This document shows positions 1 to 8,606 of a DNA stretch of 64,000 nucleotides, piece after piece. Location of the stretch: assembly GCA_050330855.1 (NCBI GenBank), contig JBHJNL010000070.1, forward strand, positions 1 through 64,000, in the 5' to 3' direction. Under the pieces are notes generated by a model. That model was given only the letters and a program-made list of their open reading frames with translations. It did no database searches and had not been told where the DNA came from. A program made the position numbers and the translations under genes. How positions within the stretch are numbered: position 1 is the stretch's first letter; every line of letters begins with the position of its first letter. Source of the DNA: RCC1774 sp050330855 (GTDB lineage: Bacteria > Cyanobacteriota > Cyanobacteriia > Thermosynechococcales > Thermosynechococcaceae).

Positions 1-2174
1 CTAGCAACAACGATTAACCCATCGGTGAGAACCCCCAAAAGCATGACATCGGCCAAACCTAATGGCGGGGTATCGTAGATGACCAAATCATATTTGTCAG
101 CAAAATCGTTACATAAATCTTTCATTTTTTGAGACGCTAGGCAGCGTGTTGGATCGGCAGGCGGCATCCCTGCGGTGAGTATAGATAAATTCTCTTCATC
201 GGCAAGGGTGTGGATCGCGGCTTCTACGCTCAGCTCAGTGCCAATAACATCACTGAGTCCAGGAGACAGCGGCAGGCCCAATACATTGCCCAACGAGGGG
301 GAGCGCAGATCAGCGTCAACCAACAAAACTCGTTGCCCAAGAGCGGCGGCAGCTTTAGCGAGGTGAACGGCAACGGTCGTTTTCCCTTCATTCGGAAGGG
401 ATGAGCTAATGGCTAGGGACATAACGGGGCTATCGGGATCTAGCAATCGCACTTGAGAGGCGAGAGACCGAAAAGATTCGAGAAACGGAGAAAAACTATA
501 CTGTGAGCTTCGAAACAGTTGTTCTTCCAGCTCTTGTGATTTTAGCCCTGATCCGATTAAGTGATTAGCACTTAAGTCAGAAAGAGAAGGGTCCACAACG
601 TTGTCTTGCAAGGGAATAAGTCCCAAAATAGGTTTTCTGACTTCGGACCTCAAATCTTCAAGACGATGGATTACATCTCCGGCACGATCTATGAGGATTG
701 CGGTTCCTATTCCCAAGAGCATGCCAAGTAATGTTCCCAAGATTAAGTCCCGAGATGCACTGGCTGCTTCCTGCGATAATGAGGGAGATCCAATGATTTC
801 CCAGGGCACTTCTTGACGTGCAGCGTTGAGCTGAAGCTCTTCTCTCTTTTCTAAAAACTTTTTAAGATTAGCGGATGCGATCTGTAACTGTCGCTGCAGT
901 GTTTCATATTGTCGGTTAATAGCCGGTAGCTGATTCATTTGCTGGGCTAGTGCAGTCTTGGAGTTAGCAATGCCCTGGCGCTGCGTTTCGAGCACTTTCA
1001 TTTGAATAGAGGCATCAACGAGCTGACCACTCAGGTTCTTGCGCAAAGAATCTTGATAGGGCAGCGTCTGCGAACCATCTATCTCGTTAAAAAGACGGGC
1101 ACCTAAGGCTTGTTTTGCCTGCTGTGTTAGCAAAGGGCGAAGCTCGTCGCGCTCTTCTTGGAGGGCAATGACGGTCGGATGATCTGGCGTTAGCTCTGCT
1201 GATGCAACCGCTAACTTCGTTTCAGTTTCTCGCAACTTAGTCGCAAGTTCTTGATACCCCGGTGCATCACTGAGAACTGATCCGGCTTCGGCGGTGTTGG
1301 GCTGAAGCTGCAATTGACTTTGCAGTGAACTATAGAGCCTTCGAGTCTGCAGTAGCTGGATTTGATTATCTAATTCTTGCTTTTGCACACCGGCAAGCTG
1401 CCCAGCGACTTGGTTATTCAATGTCTCAGGATCAACCAAGCTGTAGCGCTCTCTTAGTGCCTGTAGTGAACTTTCTAGCTGCTGCACTTGGAACTGCACC
1501 TTAGGCAGTTGAGAATCGACGAACTGGAGGGCACGTTTTAGATTGGTCTGGCGCTCGTTTAAGCTGTAATCAATATAGTTCTGAGACAGTGTGTTAATGG
1601 CTAGATTTACCTCCTCTGCCGAGTCACCTTGATAGTTGATCTGTAGAATCTTTGTTTCCTGTTTCCCATCAGCAAGACGACCAATTCTTAAACTATTTTT
1701 AAATTGCTCATAGGTCAGCCCAGGAAGCTGCGTATCCATCTTCTCTACCACGGGCGTTAGAAGCTTGCGGCTCAGCAAGACCTGAATTTGAGTGGGGTAA
1801 TCAATTACAGCTTGCGATGCCTTGGTGTTGCCTAAGCCTTGAGATTGCACATCTGGACTTTCGCCTGCGATCGCAGAGACCACTTCACTTTCTGCCGTCA
1901 CTGGCTCAATTAAGATTTGAAATTCGCCGATGTAGATGGGGGCACGCGTTTTACTCCACCATAGTGTTGCCGATGCCACCGCCACTGTGATCACCGTGAT
2001 CGTGAGCCACCGTCGTCGCAGCACAGAAAAAAGTTGGCCAAAATTAAGGCCTCCCTCCTGCTCCTCGGCATTGTAGAGGCCAGTCGGAAAGAGAGGGACT
2101 ATCTCCGTTGCGTCCCCACCGAAATCATTGCCTTTTCTCAAGGATGATAACTTGGATGATCGATTTGTCGGCAT
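1..2174 (-). CDS. Polysaccharide chain-length determinant / tyrosine autokinase (Wzz-BY-kinase fusion), 3' end cut by window
   Basis: Reading the minus strand from ATG at 2174 gives an open frame of 724 codons to the left edge with no stop, so the C-terminus is missing. Residues about 45-75 hold a Wzz-type segment with the first membrane helix. A long Gln/Leu/Glu-rich coiled-coil region covers roughly residues 190-460, and a second membrane helix (LILGTLLGMLLGIGTAILI) lies near 470-490. A cytoplasmic BY-kinase domain follows, with Walker A SSLPNEGKTT near 593, Walker A' VLLVDADLR and Walker B LVIYDTPPL. This architecture drives and times export of exopolysaccharide at the inner membrane. The Tyr-rich tail that is normally autophosphorylated would lie beyond the window. 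The GDP-mannose enzyme at 4.4-6.9 kb may supply the same pathway (inference). Confidence 0.93.
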   Translation of the reverse strand, partial: MPTNRSSKLSSLRKGNDFGGDATEIVPLFPTGLYNAEEQEGGLNFGQLFSVLRRRWLTITVITVAVASATLWWSKTRAPIYIGEFQILIEPVTAESEVVSAIAGESPDVQSQGLGNTKASQAVIDYPTQIQVLLSRKLLTPVVEKMDTQLPGLTYEQFKNSLRIGRLADGKQETKILQINYQGDSAEEVNLAINTLSQNYIDYSLNERQTNLKRALQFVDSQLPKVQFQVQQLESSLQALRERYSLVDPETLNNQVAGQLAGVQKQELDNQIQLLQTRRLYSSLQSQLQLQPNTAEAGSVLSDAPGYQELATKLRETETKLAVASAELTPDHPTVIALQEERDELRPLLTQQAKQALGARLFNEIDGSQTLPYQDSLRKNLSGQLVDASIQMKVLETQRQGIANSKTALAQQMNQLPAINRQYETLQRQLQIASANLKKFLEKREELQLNAARQEVPWEIIGSPSLSQEAASASRDLILGTLLGMLLGIGTAILIDRAGDVIHRLEDLRSEVRKPILGLIPLQDNVVDPSLSDLSANHLIGSGLKSQELEEQLFRSSQYSFSPFLESFRSLASQVRLLDPDSPVMSLAISSSLPNEGKTTVAVHLAKAAAALGQRVLLVDADLRSPSLGNVLGLPLSPGLSDVIGTELSVEAAIHTLADEENLSILTAGMPPADPTRCLASQKMKDLCNDFADKYDLVIYDTPPLGLADVMLLGVLTDGLIVVA

Positions 2175-2284
2175 CTATGACGTTACCTGGCGATGATGGC
2201 TTTCAAAGGAGTCCGTTGACTTACTTGACTAATTCTTAAAACTATTCTACCCAAATTCTTTGCGATCGCCATCTGCAGACTTTC

Positions 2285-2434
2285 TTAACAAACCCTCAGC
2301 CCCCATTGCTGATAAAGCTCGTCAAACGGCTCACTCACTAAAGGTCGTGCCCCTAACACAAAATAGCTGTAGACACCGACAGAAAAGGATTGCCTGACTC
2401 CATTCCTAGGGATTTTTCTCTTGCCCAGAGCCAT
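2285..2434 (-). CDS. Possible small protein, 49 aa, unknown
   Basis: A minus-strand ATG frame of 49 codons lies in the gap upstream of the Wzz/kinase gene and points the same way. The peptide contains a plausible hydrophobic/aromatic stretch (VYSYFVLGARPLVSEPFDEL) and ends QQWGLRVC. No convincing ribosome-binding site is visible and I recognise no family. It could be a chance frame or the remnant of a longer gene. Confidence 0.25.
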   Translation of the reverse strand: MALGKRKIPRNGVRQSFSVGVYSYFVLGARPLVSEPFDELYQQWGLRVC

Positions 2435-2459
2435 TGTGAGTCTTTATTTGTCACCGAGT

Positions 2460-2503
2460 AAGTCAGCTCAATCTACCCAGTACGGGAGCTATTGAGCTGA
2501 CTT
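2460..2503. terminator. Perfect 13-bp inverted repeat with T-run
   Basis: Arms at 2460-2472 (AAGTCAGCTCAAT) and 2491-2503 are exact reverse complements separated by 18 bases. The right arm runs into a short T-tract, as in a rightward intrinsic terminator. No confident gene ends just upstream on the plus strand, so an operator or a leftover terminator is also possible. Confidence 0.4.
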
Positions 2504-2941
2504 TTGCGTCTAGATCTATTACACAAAGTGACATTTATGACGTTGTCCAGGTAAAATGTGAGCAGATATCTGTAGAAAAAGAAAATTACTAACAGCCACG
2601 CTAATGGCATGGGCTAAAGCCCTCCAGTGCTGACCCGTTATAAGTCAGCGCGTTCATCTGTCTTGGGGGACTAGAGAAGATGGGGTGGGGCTTGTCTCTT
2701 TCGTTGTGCTTGAGGAGGCGTTTCTGAGAGAAGTTGCCTATACGTGTCTATCTGCTAACGCTTGACGAATCTTGTTGTCACTGAGCGACCCGATAGAGGC
2801 AAATCTATGTGTGTCTGCTTGGGTTGTCTTGAGTTATGATTCTGGCGTCAACCGCTGATATAGACCCTGATGTCGAAATAGAACCGCTCGACACAGCAAG
2901 ACCGCTGATCGAGCAGGGCTTATGAAAAAGGTATATGAGTT

Positions 2942-4381
2942 ATGCAGTCTTTCAATAGATCTAAGGGTCTGTATCAAAAAGAGAGTGATATTAGGCCTGA
3001 CAAAAATAAGATCTCAGATCCCTTCCAAAGAGATACATTGACTGGGGATCAATCTGAGCTACATGATTCTTTAGCCTTGCTGCGTGGGTTGCTCCCCAAT
3101 CTTGATCTAACGAATACCCAAACGACTGTTTTTCTGCAGTCTTGGCAAGGGCGTACCTATCAGCAAATTGCTGACAGCCACGGCTATGATTCTGACTATC
3201 TTAAGGATGTCGGTCATAAGTTGTGGCGGGAATTATCCCTGCAGCTAGGAGAGTCCATCTCGAAGCATAATTTTTGCTCTGTCTTGAGGCGACGCTTTCA
3301 AGAGTATCAAAGCGTAGAGGCTGCTGAACAAGCTGCCAGAGTCTTGTCCTCTTCTGGGCCGACGAGTTCCTTTGCAAAAAATAAGCTTATTTGCGACTGG
3401 GGAGAGGCACCTATCGTCTCTATTTTTGCGGGTCGTCAGCAGGAACTGTCACTGCTAAAGACGGCGATTGTTGGCGATCGCAAACAGCTCGTCGGCATCT
3501 TTGGCTTTGGGGGAATCGGCAAAACGGCCCTAGCCGTCCATTGCGTAGAGCAGGTCGCTGAGCATTTTGACTGTTTAATCTGGCGATCGCTCCGAGATAC
3601 CCCTGACTTTGACACTCTGATCAACGGTTTACTGGACGGTCTATGGGATCAAGAGCTAGAAAATCTTCCCCATGCCCCTAATGACAAAATATCTTTACTG
3701 ATTGAGGCTTTTCAAAGGCATCGATGTTTGCTGGTCATTGATGACTGGTCCTGTGTGCTGCAGAGTGAGTCACTATCGGGAGCCTATGAGGAATCTTATC
3801 GTTCCTATGGGTTGCTGCTACGGCGATTGAGTGAAAATCAGCATCAAAGCTGTGTCATCGTGGTTGGCCGTGAACGCCCCATCGGCTCTGCATTCCGGGA
3901 TACGCCCATCTGTCCCGTTCGTACCCTGTACTTAAAGGGGCTAGAGAATAAAGCCGGTCGAGAATGCCTCAAGGCATTTGGCCTATCGAGTCAAAATACA
4001 AATCTGGATCAACTGGTAGAGCGATATGCTGGCAATCCCTACTTTCTGAAGGTTGTCTCAACCACCGTTGTCGATCTATTTAACTCAAATGTCTCTGAAT
4101 TTTTAAGCCAGGGTCATTTCATCTTTGGTGCTGTGCACAATTTTTTAGGTCAGCAGTTTAGTCGTCTGTCAGAGACAGAACAATTTATTGTCAAGCACTT
4201 GTGGACATCCCCTGAGTTGGTTTCGATTCAAGACTTAGAGCAGGCAATGACCTCAAGTCATCAACCCATACGCCTCCTCGAAGGGGTAGAGTCACTGTAT
4301 TCCCGCTCTTTTATCGACAAGAACGAAGCGGGCTTTCGTTTGCCATGGCTGCTCTGGACCTATGCCAATGAAAGTCGATAG
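2942..4381 (+). CDS. STAND-family NTPase with N-terminal helix-turn-helix, no C-terminal repeats
   Basis: The N-terminal part (about 44-120) resembles the helix-turn-helix domain found at the front of cyanobacterial vWA-MoxR-associated and WD40-ATPase proteins (NTQTTVFLQSWQGRTYQQIA). An NB-ARC-like ATPase follows, with P-loop GFGGIGKT at 188-195, Walker B CLLVIDDW at about 262-269 and a winged-helix-like segment to the end. Family members usually carry WD40 or TPR repeats after the ATPase as sensor. Here the protein stops at residue 479 with none. An in-frame TGA immediately upstream rules out a longer N-terminus. STAND ATPases act as signal-triggered switches in regulation or defence; the ligand and effector here are unknown. 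Confidence 0.8.
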   Translation: MQSFNRSKGLYQKESDIRPDKNKISDPFQRDTLTGDQSELHDSLALLRGLLPNLDLTNTQTTVFLQSWQGRTYQQIADSHGYDSDYLKDVGHKLWRELSLQLGESISKHNFCSVLRRRFQEYQSVEAAEQAARVLSSSGPTSSFAKNKLICDWGEAPIVSIFAGRQQELSLLKTAIVGDRKQLVGIFGFGGIGKTALAVHCVEQVAEHFDCLIWRSLRDTPDFDTLINGLLDGLWDQELENLPHAPNDKISLLIEAFQRHRCLLVIDDWSCVLQSESLSGAYEESYRSYGLLLRRLSENQHQSCVIVVGRERPIGSAFRDTPICPVRTLYLKGLENKAGRECLKAFGLSSQNTNLDQLVERYAGNPYFLKVVSTTVVDLFNSNVSEFLSQGHFIFGAVHNFLGQQFSRLSETEQFIVKHLWTSPELVSIQDLEQAMTSSHQPIRLLEGVESLYSRSFIDKNEAGFRLPWLLWTYANESR

Positions 4382-4409
4382 GCTGGAAATGTGCGATCGC
4401 CAGGTATGC

Positions 4410-4434
4410 CTCAGCCCACTCTCTCTAGGCTGAG
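4410..4434. terminator. Short inverted repeat at end of guanylyltransferase gene
   Basis: CTCAGCC at 4410-4416 pairs with GGCTGAG at 4428-4434 across an 11-base loop. It overlaps the stop codon of the leftward gene and lies just after the convergent STAND gene. There is no U-tract, so termination is only suggested. Confidence 0.3.
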
Positions 4435-6948
4435 ATCAGACTGGGGCGCAGTTTCAACAAAGGCCTGCACACGCTGACGATAATCATGCAGAGTGGCATC
4501 AACCCATTCGCGATCGCATCCGTTGGCGTAGAGATGCACCAATGGCTCACTGGCATCGGGCAAAATCAAGATCCAGTTATCATTGTGAAGCTGCTTAATT
4601 TTGACCCCATCAATCAATTCCAAGCTCTCGGCAGGATGGGTTTCCAACAGATGACGCATCAAGGCCCCTTTATAAATCCATGGGCAGCGGACATCGTGGG
4701 TGCGATGAAACACGATCGGTAGGTCTGCCCGAAGCTGTCCGAGGGGTTGAGACTGCAGCCGCAGCGTTTCAATGAGTTTCGCGATGGAAAACATCGCATC
4801 AAAGCCAGGATGAAGCTGCGGAAAGATGAATCCGGTGGCAGCGCTACCGCCTAAGACAACATCTGGGTGGGTTCGGCACGCTTCCATGAGGGCCGTCGGG
4901 CTGACCTTGGTGCGGATAACGGTGGCATCATGACGACGAGCCACCATCTCGACCGCGCTGGAAACATTGACGGGGACGACAACAGTGCCGCGCGGATGGG
5001 CCGTTAAAATGACTTCCACCATCAATGCGGTGAGGGGTTCGCCCTCGATGGCGCTGCCGCTTTCATCGACCAGAATCAACTGTTCGCCATTGGCAGCGAC
5101 CTGGACCCCGATATGGGCTTGGAGCGCCTCCACGACTGGCCCTAACTGACCGAGAAGTTCGGCCCGTTCTTCCGGGGAGGGGTTGGTCTGCCGCAGACTG
5201 GCATTGAGCACCACGACATCACACCCAAATTTGTTTAAAAACTGAGGCAAGACCGCACCAGAAACGGCATAGATATAGTCGACGACAATTTTGAAGCATC
5301 CTTTCCGAATCGCATCAATATTGAGGTGTTTCTCAAAATTAGTGGCGTAGAGTTCAGGGATTTGGCTGGGATAGGTAATACTCCCAATTTCATCAATGGG
5401 CGCGCGTCGAAAGTCCTCCTTGAAATAGGCACCTTCAATTTTTTTTTCTTTGCTTTTGGTGACATTGATACCCTCATGATCAAAAAACTCGATCAAGATG
5501 TAGTCAGAGCGATCGGGGTGAATACGGACATGAATGCCACCGACGACATCAAGGGTACGGACAACGCAGCGGGCGATGGGCAGCGCGGTAGATTCTAAGT
5601 TCTGAACGTGAATCCCCACCGACATTAGTCCGGAGACCAGTGAACGCGAAACCATTCTAGAGATACTCCGCTGATCGCGGGAGATCACCACCTGAGAGCC
5701 TGACTTCAGCGTGGAAGCATAGGCGGCCCCCAGCGTAACCGCAAATTCAGGCGTGACATCTATATTGGCTAGACCTGCCACGCCACGTTGACCAAAAAGG
5801 TTGCGGCGGGCGGTATTGCCCCAGATGAGATTGATATTTAAGATGGCACCGGGTTCAACTTTTTTACTGGGCCAGACCCTAACGCCCGGACTAACCTGCG
5901 CTTCTTCGCCAATGACGGATAGAGCGCCCACCACCGCCCCTTCTAAAACATGGGCACGCCGATCAACCCGCGCCCCCCTAGTGATAGTGCAGGCGCGTAA
6001 ATGAGCTTCTTCGCCCACTAAGACCCCATTCCAAATAATGGGTCGCTGCAGATCAGCGTCCGCGCCGATCGTGACGTTATCGCCAATCACCGTACCGGGT
6101 TCAAGGATGGTGCGGGGACCAATACGGCAGTTATTACCAATGAAGACCGGCGGATGAATTTGAGCGAGGGGATCAATGTAGTTGTTGTGTCCCTTCCAGA
6201 TACCGGGATGTTCTTCAGGGTGGGCAAAGTCAAGCTTGACGGTTCGATTGAGAGCATCATATTGCGCTTCACGATAGGCTTCAAGACTGCCCACATCACA
6301 CCAGTAGCCCTCGGCAACGTAGCCATACATCGGTTCCCCTTGCTCTAGCAAGAGCGGAAATAGATCATGGGAAAAATCTGTGGCTTGATCGCGGGACAGA
6401 TAGTCTAATACCTCTGGCTCCAGGATGTAGATGCCAGTGTTCACCGTATCCGAGAAAATCTCGCTACTGGAGGGCTTTTCTAAAAAACGACAGATGCGCT
6501 GTTGTTCATCGGTAATCACCACCCCAAATTCTATGGGGTTCGGAACGCGAGCTAAGATGAGGGTGGCTTTAGAGCCTTGGGCACGATGGAAGGCGATCGC
6601 ATCGCTCAGATCAAAGTCAGTAATACAGTCCCCACTGATGACCAAAAAGGTATCGGTGAGCAGCGCCGAGATATTCTTAACGCAGCCTGCGGTGCCGAGG
6701 GGCTGATCTTCTTCGACGGCATAGGTCATCTGGACCCCAAACTGAGAGCCATCCCGAAAGTAATCTCGCATCACGTCAGGCAGATAAAAGAGCGTCGCGA
6801 TAATTTCGGTAATGGAATGGCGCTTGAGCAGATTCACAATGTGCTCAGCAATGGGCCGATTGAGAATCGGAACCATCGGCTTCGGCAGCTCACAGGTCAA
6901 AGGTCGCAACCTTGTCCCTTCGCCACCGGCCATCAGTACGGCTCTCAT
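4411..6948 (-). CDS. Mannose-1-phosphate guanylyltransferase / phosphomannomutase-like fusion
   Basis: The 845-residue protein has three parts. A nucleotidyltransferase domain (1-235) carries the signature GGEGTRLRPLT plus LPKPMVP. A left-handed beta-helix of hexapeptide repeats (about 250-380) includes IGNNCRIGPRTIL. A phosphohexomutase-like region runs from about 385 to the end. It should make GDP-mannose (or another NDP-sugar) for surface polysaccharides. The mutase part looks altered: where active mutases have a TASHNP phosphoserine loop, this protein reads GGIHVRIHPDRSD, with no serine in that position. The mutase half may therefore be structural or regulatory. The length is about that of cyanobacterial homologues. 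The gene converges on the STAND ATPase gene 29 bp away. Confidence 0.9.
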   Translation of the reverse strand: MRAVLMAGGEGTRLRPLTCELPKPMVPILNRPIAEHIVNLLKRHSITEIIATLFYLPDVMRDYFRDGSQFGVQMTYAVEEDQPLGTAGCVKNISALLTDTFLVISGDCITDFDLSDAIAFHRAQGSKATLILARVPNPIEFGVVITDEQQRICRFLEKPSSSEIFSDTVNTGIYILEPEVLDYLSRDQATDFSHDLFPLLLEQGEPMYGYVAEGYWCDVGSLEAYREAQYDALNRTVKLDFAHPEEHPGIWKGHNNYIDPLAQIHPPVFIGNNCRIGPRTILEPGTVIGDNVTIGADADLQRPIIWNGVLVGEEAHLRACTITRGARVDRRAHVLEGAVVGALSVIGEEAQVSPGVRVWPSKKVEPGAILNINLIWGNTARRNLFGQRGVAGLANIDVTPEFAVTLGAAYASTLKSGSQVVISRDQRSISRMVSRSLVSGLMSVGIHVQNLESTALPIARCVVRTLDVVGGIHVRIHPDRSDYILIEFFDHEGINVTKSKEKKIEGAYFKEDFRRAPIDEIGSITYPSQIPELYATNFEKHLNIDAIRKGCFKIVVDYIYAVSGAVLPQFLNKFGCDVVVLNASLRQTNPSPEERAELLGQLGPVVEALQAHIGVQVAANGEQLILVDESGSAIEGEPLTALMVEVILTAHPRGTVVVPVNVSSAVEMVARRHDATVIRTKVSPTALMEACRTHPDVVLGGSAATGFIFPQLHPGFDAMFSIAKLIETLRLQSQPLGQLRADLPIVFHRTHDVRCPWIYKGALMRHLLETHPAESLELIDGVKIKQLHNDNWILILPDASEPLVHLYANGCDREWVDATLHDYRQRVQAFVETAPQSDLSLERVG

Positions 6949-7032
6949 AAGTTTGGCTCCCTATTGATTTGCACGGTGGCAATGCGTCCCGACAGATCCT
7001 GCTCGTAACGTCACCACTGAGGCCGATTCTCT

Positions 7033-7776
7033 CTAGGCCTCACGTAGTACAGCCGAAGGCTGCAGCGCTTCTCCTAAACGACGGACGGCGGCAATCATGG
7101 CGAGTTCGCTATTGAGTTGATTGACGGCAGATCCCACACCAATACCGCTGGCACCGGCGGCGATCGCAAGGGGCGCAGTCACATCAGAAAGACCCGAAGC
7201 ACACATCACCGGCACAGTCACCGCGCGAGAGATTTCTGCCGCCGCCGCTAAGGTCGGTGCGGCTTTTTCAATGAGTCCCAAAGTGCCAGCATGAATGGGC
7301 TGACTGCTGGTGCCACCTTCGGTTTGGATAATATCAGCACCGGCCGCCACCAGTTCAACGGCAAGCTGGACCTGCTGATCGAGTTCTAAGATGTGGGGCA
7401 CTGTCACGGAGAGCGCTACATCAGGCAGCAGAGATCGCGTCTCTTGCGTGAGCTTCAGTACCTCAGCAGCTTTAAACTGGCGTCCTTGGGCGTAGAAGCT
7501 ATCAAAGTTGCCAATTTCGATCAGATCTGCACCGGCATTGACCGCCATCACTAATAGATGGGGGTCTACGGCAGAAACACAAATCGGCAGTTGGGTCTGT
7601 TGACGAACCAGTGCAATCAGGTCGGCATCTGCGGCAATATCGACAAAGGTTGCGCCGCCTCGGTCGGCAGCTCTGACGACTGCAGCGACTCGGTCGTGGT
7701 CAAAGTTATTAAGGCCACTAATGATTTTGAGGGCGCAGCGTTTGGCAAATGCTTGCTGCAGGGCAGGATGCATCAT
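7033..7776 (-). CDS. ycf23: Ycf23 / DUF561 family protein
   Basis: The 247-residue protein matches the Ycf23 (DUF561) family of cyanobacteria and red-lineage plastids. It is a TIM-barrel-like protein with repeated strand-end motifs such as VDIAADADL, ADLIEIGNFD, ADIIQTEGG and VMCASGLSD. The C-terminal GASGIGVGSAV resembles a phosphate-binding loop of (beta/alpha)8 enzymes. The biochemical function is unknown, although the fold suggests a small phosphorylated substrate. Two consecutive ATG codons open the frame and either could start it. It lies 84 bp upstream of the guanylyltransferase gene on the same strand, so co-transcription is possible. Confidence 0.88.
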   Translation of the reverse strand: MMHPALQQAFAKRCALKIISGLNNFDHDRVAAVVRAADRGGATFVDIAADADLIALVRQQTQLPICVSAVDPHLLVMAVNAGADLIEIGNFDSFYAQGRQFKAAEVLKLTQETRSLLPDVALSVTVPHILELDQQVQLAVELVAAGADIIQTEGGTSSQPIHAGTLGLIEKAAPTLAAAAEISRAVTVPVMCASGLSDVTAPLAIAAGASGIGVGSAVNQLNSELAMIAAVRRLGEALQPSAVLREA

Positions 7777-7986
7777 AGTTGTTGGGTCCTATCGATTACT
7801 GAAGAGCGTCAGGAGTTGCGATCGCAAGACATCCTGGAGTGCATTCGTCTAAGTGACAGGTGTGAACTCCCTCTCATAGTACTGCTTCTAGCTCTAACCC
7901 AGTGACGAAAGTCTAAGGTTCTGCAGCCCTATATATTTCCCTTTAAGGCTGCTCTTGACACAAGTTCACGGTCTGGCAGGGGTTCA

Positions 7987-8520
7987 CTAGATCGCCAGCC
8001 ACTCGAAAATCTGATCAGGGGTTAACTGCAGCGGTACCTCGTTCAAAACAGGTAGTAGACTTTTGGCGCTGAGTAACTGGAGCGGCTGATCGGGCAGAAA
8101 AACCATGATGATCGCTTCATTGCTATCGATCAACCAACCCAGTTGGGTGCCTTCGTTAAGACAGGCTTGAATTTTCGTAATCAGCTTTGTCGTACTTTGA
8201 TCAGGGGAAAGAATTTCAATGAGCCAATTAGGCGCCCCTTGAACAGGACCATTCTCTGCAGGAACCCGACTTCGATGGAGAATAGTGATATCTGGGACAA
8301 CGGAGTTGGAACTCAGAACGCAGCGAAGCTCTGGAAACGCTTCATAGGCACTATTCGTCGCATCAACTTCAGCCACAAGTCGTTTCTGAAGGCGGCTGTG
8401 ATGCAAAGTGGGCATAGACTTTTGCAGAATTTTACCGTTCAAGAGTTCCCAGGCTGGGGATTCTTCAATGTTGGACAGCTTAGAAAACTGTTCTAGGGTA
8501 AACAGGACTGCCGACGTCAT
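7987..8520 (-). CDS. Uma2-family putative restriction endonuclease (DUF820)
   Basis: This is a 177-residue member of the PD-(D/E)XK-like Uma2 family, which is greatly expanded in cyanobacteria. The candidate nuclease core is VVPDITIL (Asp) followed by NWLIEILSP (Glu) and downstream lysines in TTKLITKIQ. N-terminal features typical of the family include WELLNGKIL and HHSRLQKRL. The length is normal. It stands alone, with no partner methylase or toxin-antitoxin mate. The biological role of the family is unsettled. Confidence 0.85.
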   Translation of the reverse strand: MTSAVLFTLEQFSKLSNIEESPAWELLNGKILQKSMPTLHHSRLQKRLVAEVDATNSAYEAFPELRCVLSSNSVVPDITILHRSRVPAENGPVQGAPNWLIEILSPDQSTTKLITKIQACLNEGTQLGWLIDSNEAIIMVFLPDQPLQLLSAKSLLPVLNEVPLQLTPDQIFEWLAI

Positions 8521-8606
8521 AACTTACCTAAGGTGATGCATTTTTAGACCTTTGTTCTCATAGTATCGCCACTCCAGATTGGTGGCCTACCCTTTAGGAG
8601 CATCCT

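Larger units (their letters stand above)
2175..2941. other. 767-bp gap between divergent genes
   Basis: This gap separates the leftward Wzz/kinase gene from the rightward STAND ATPase gene, so both promoters should lie here. It contains the weak 49-codon frame at 2285-2434, the perfect 13-bp inverted repeat at 2460-2503 and a shorter GCTGAC/GTCAGC inverted repeat near 2634-2655. I see no tRNA-like or known RNA element. Confidence 0.5.

Noticed and set aside
5326..5598. Plus-strand frame antisense to the guanylyltransferase gene
   Set aside because: Shadow of a long, clearly conserved gene on the other strand.
7814..7826. TTGCGATCGCAA palindrome as an operator
   Set aside because: This is a HIP1-type octamer with flanks, found all over the window, so it carries no specific regulatory meaning.
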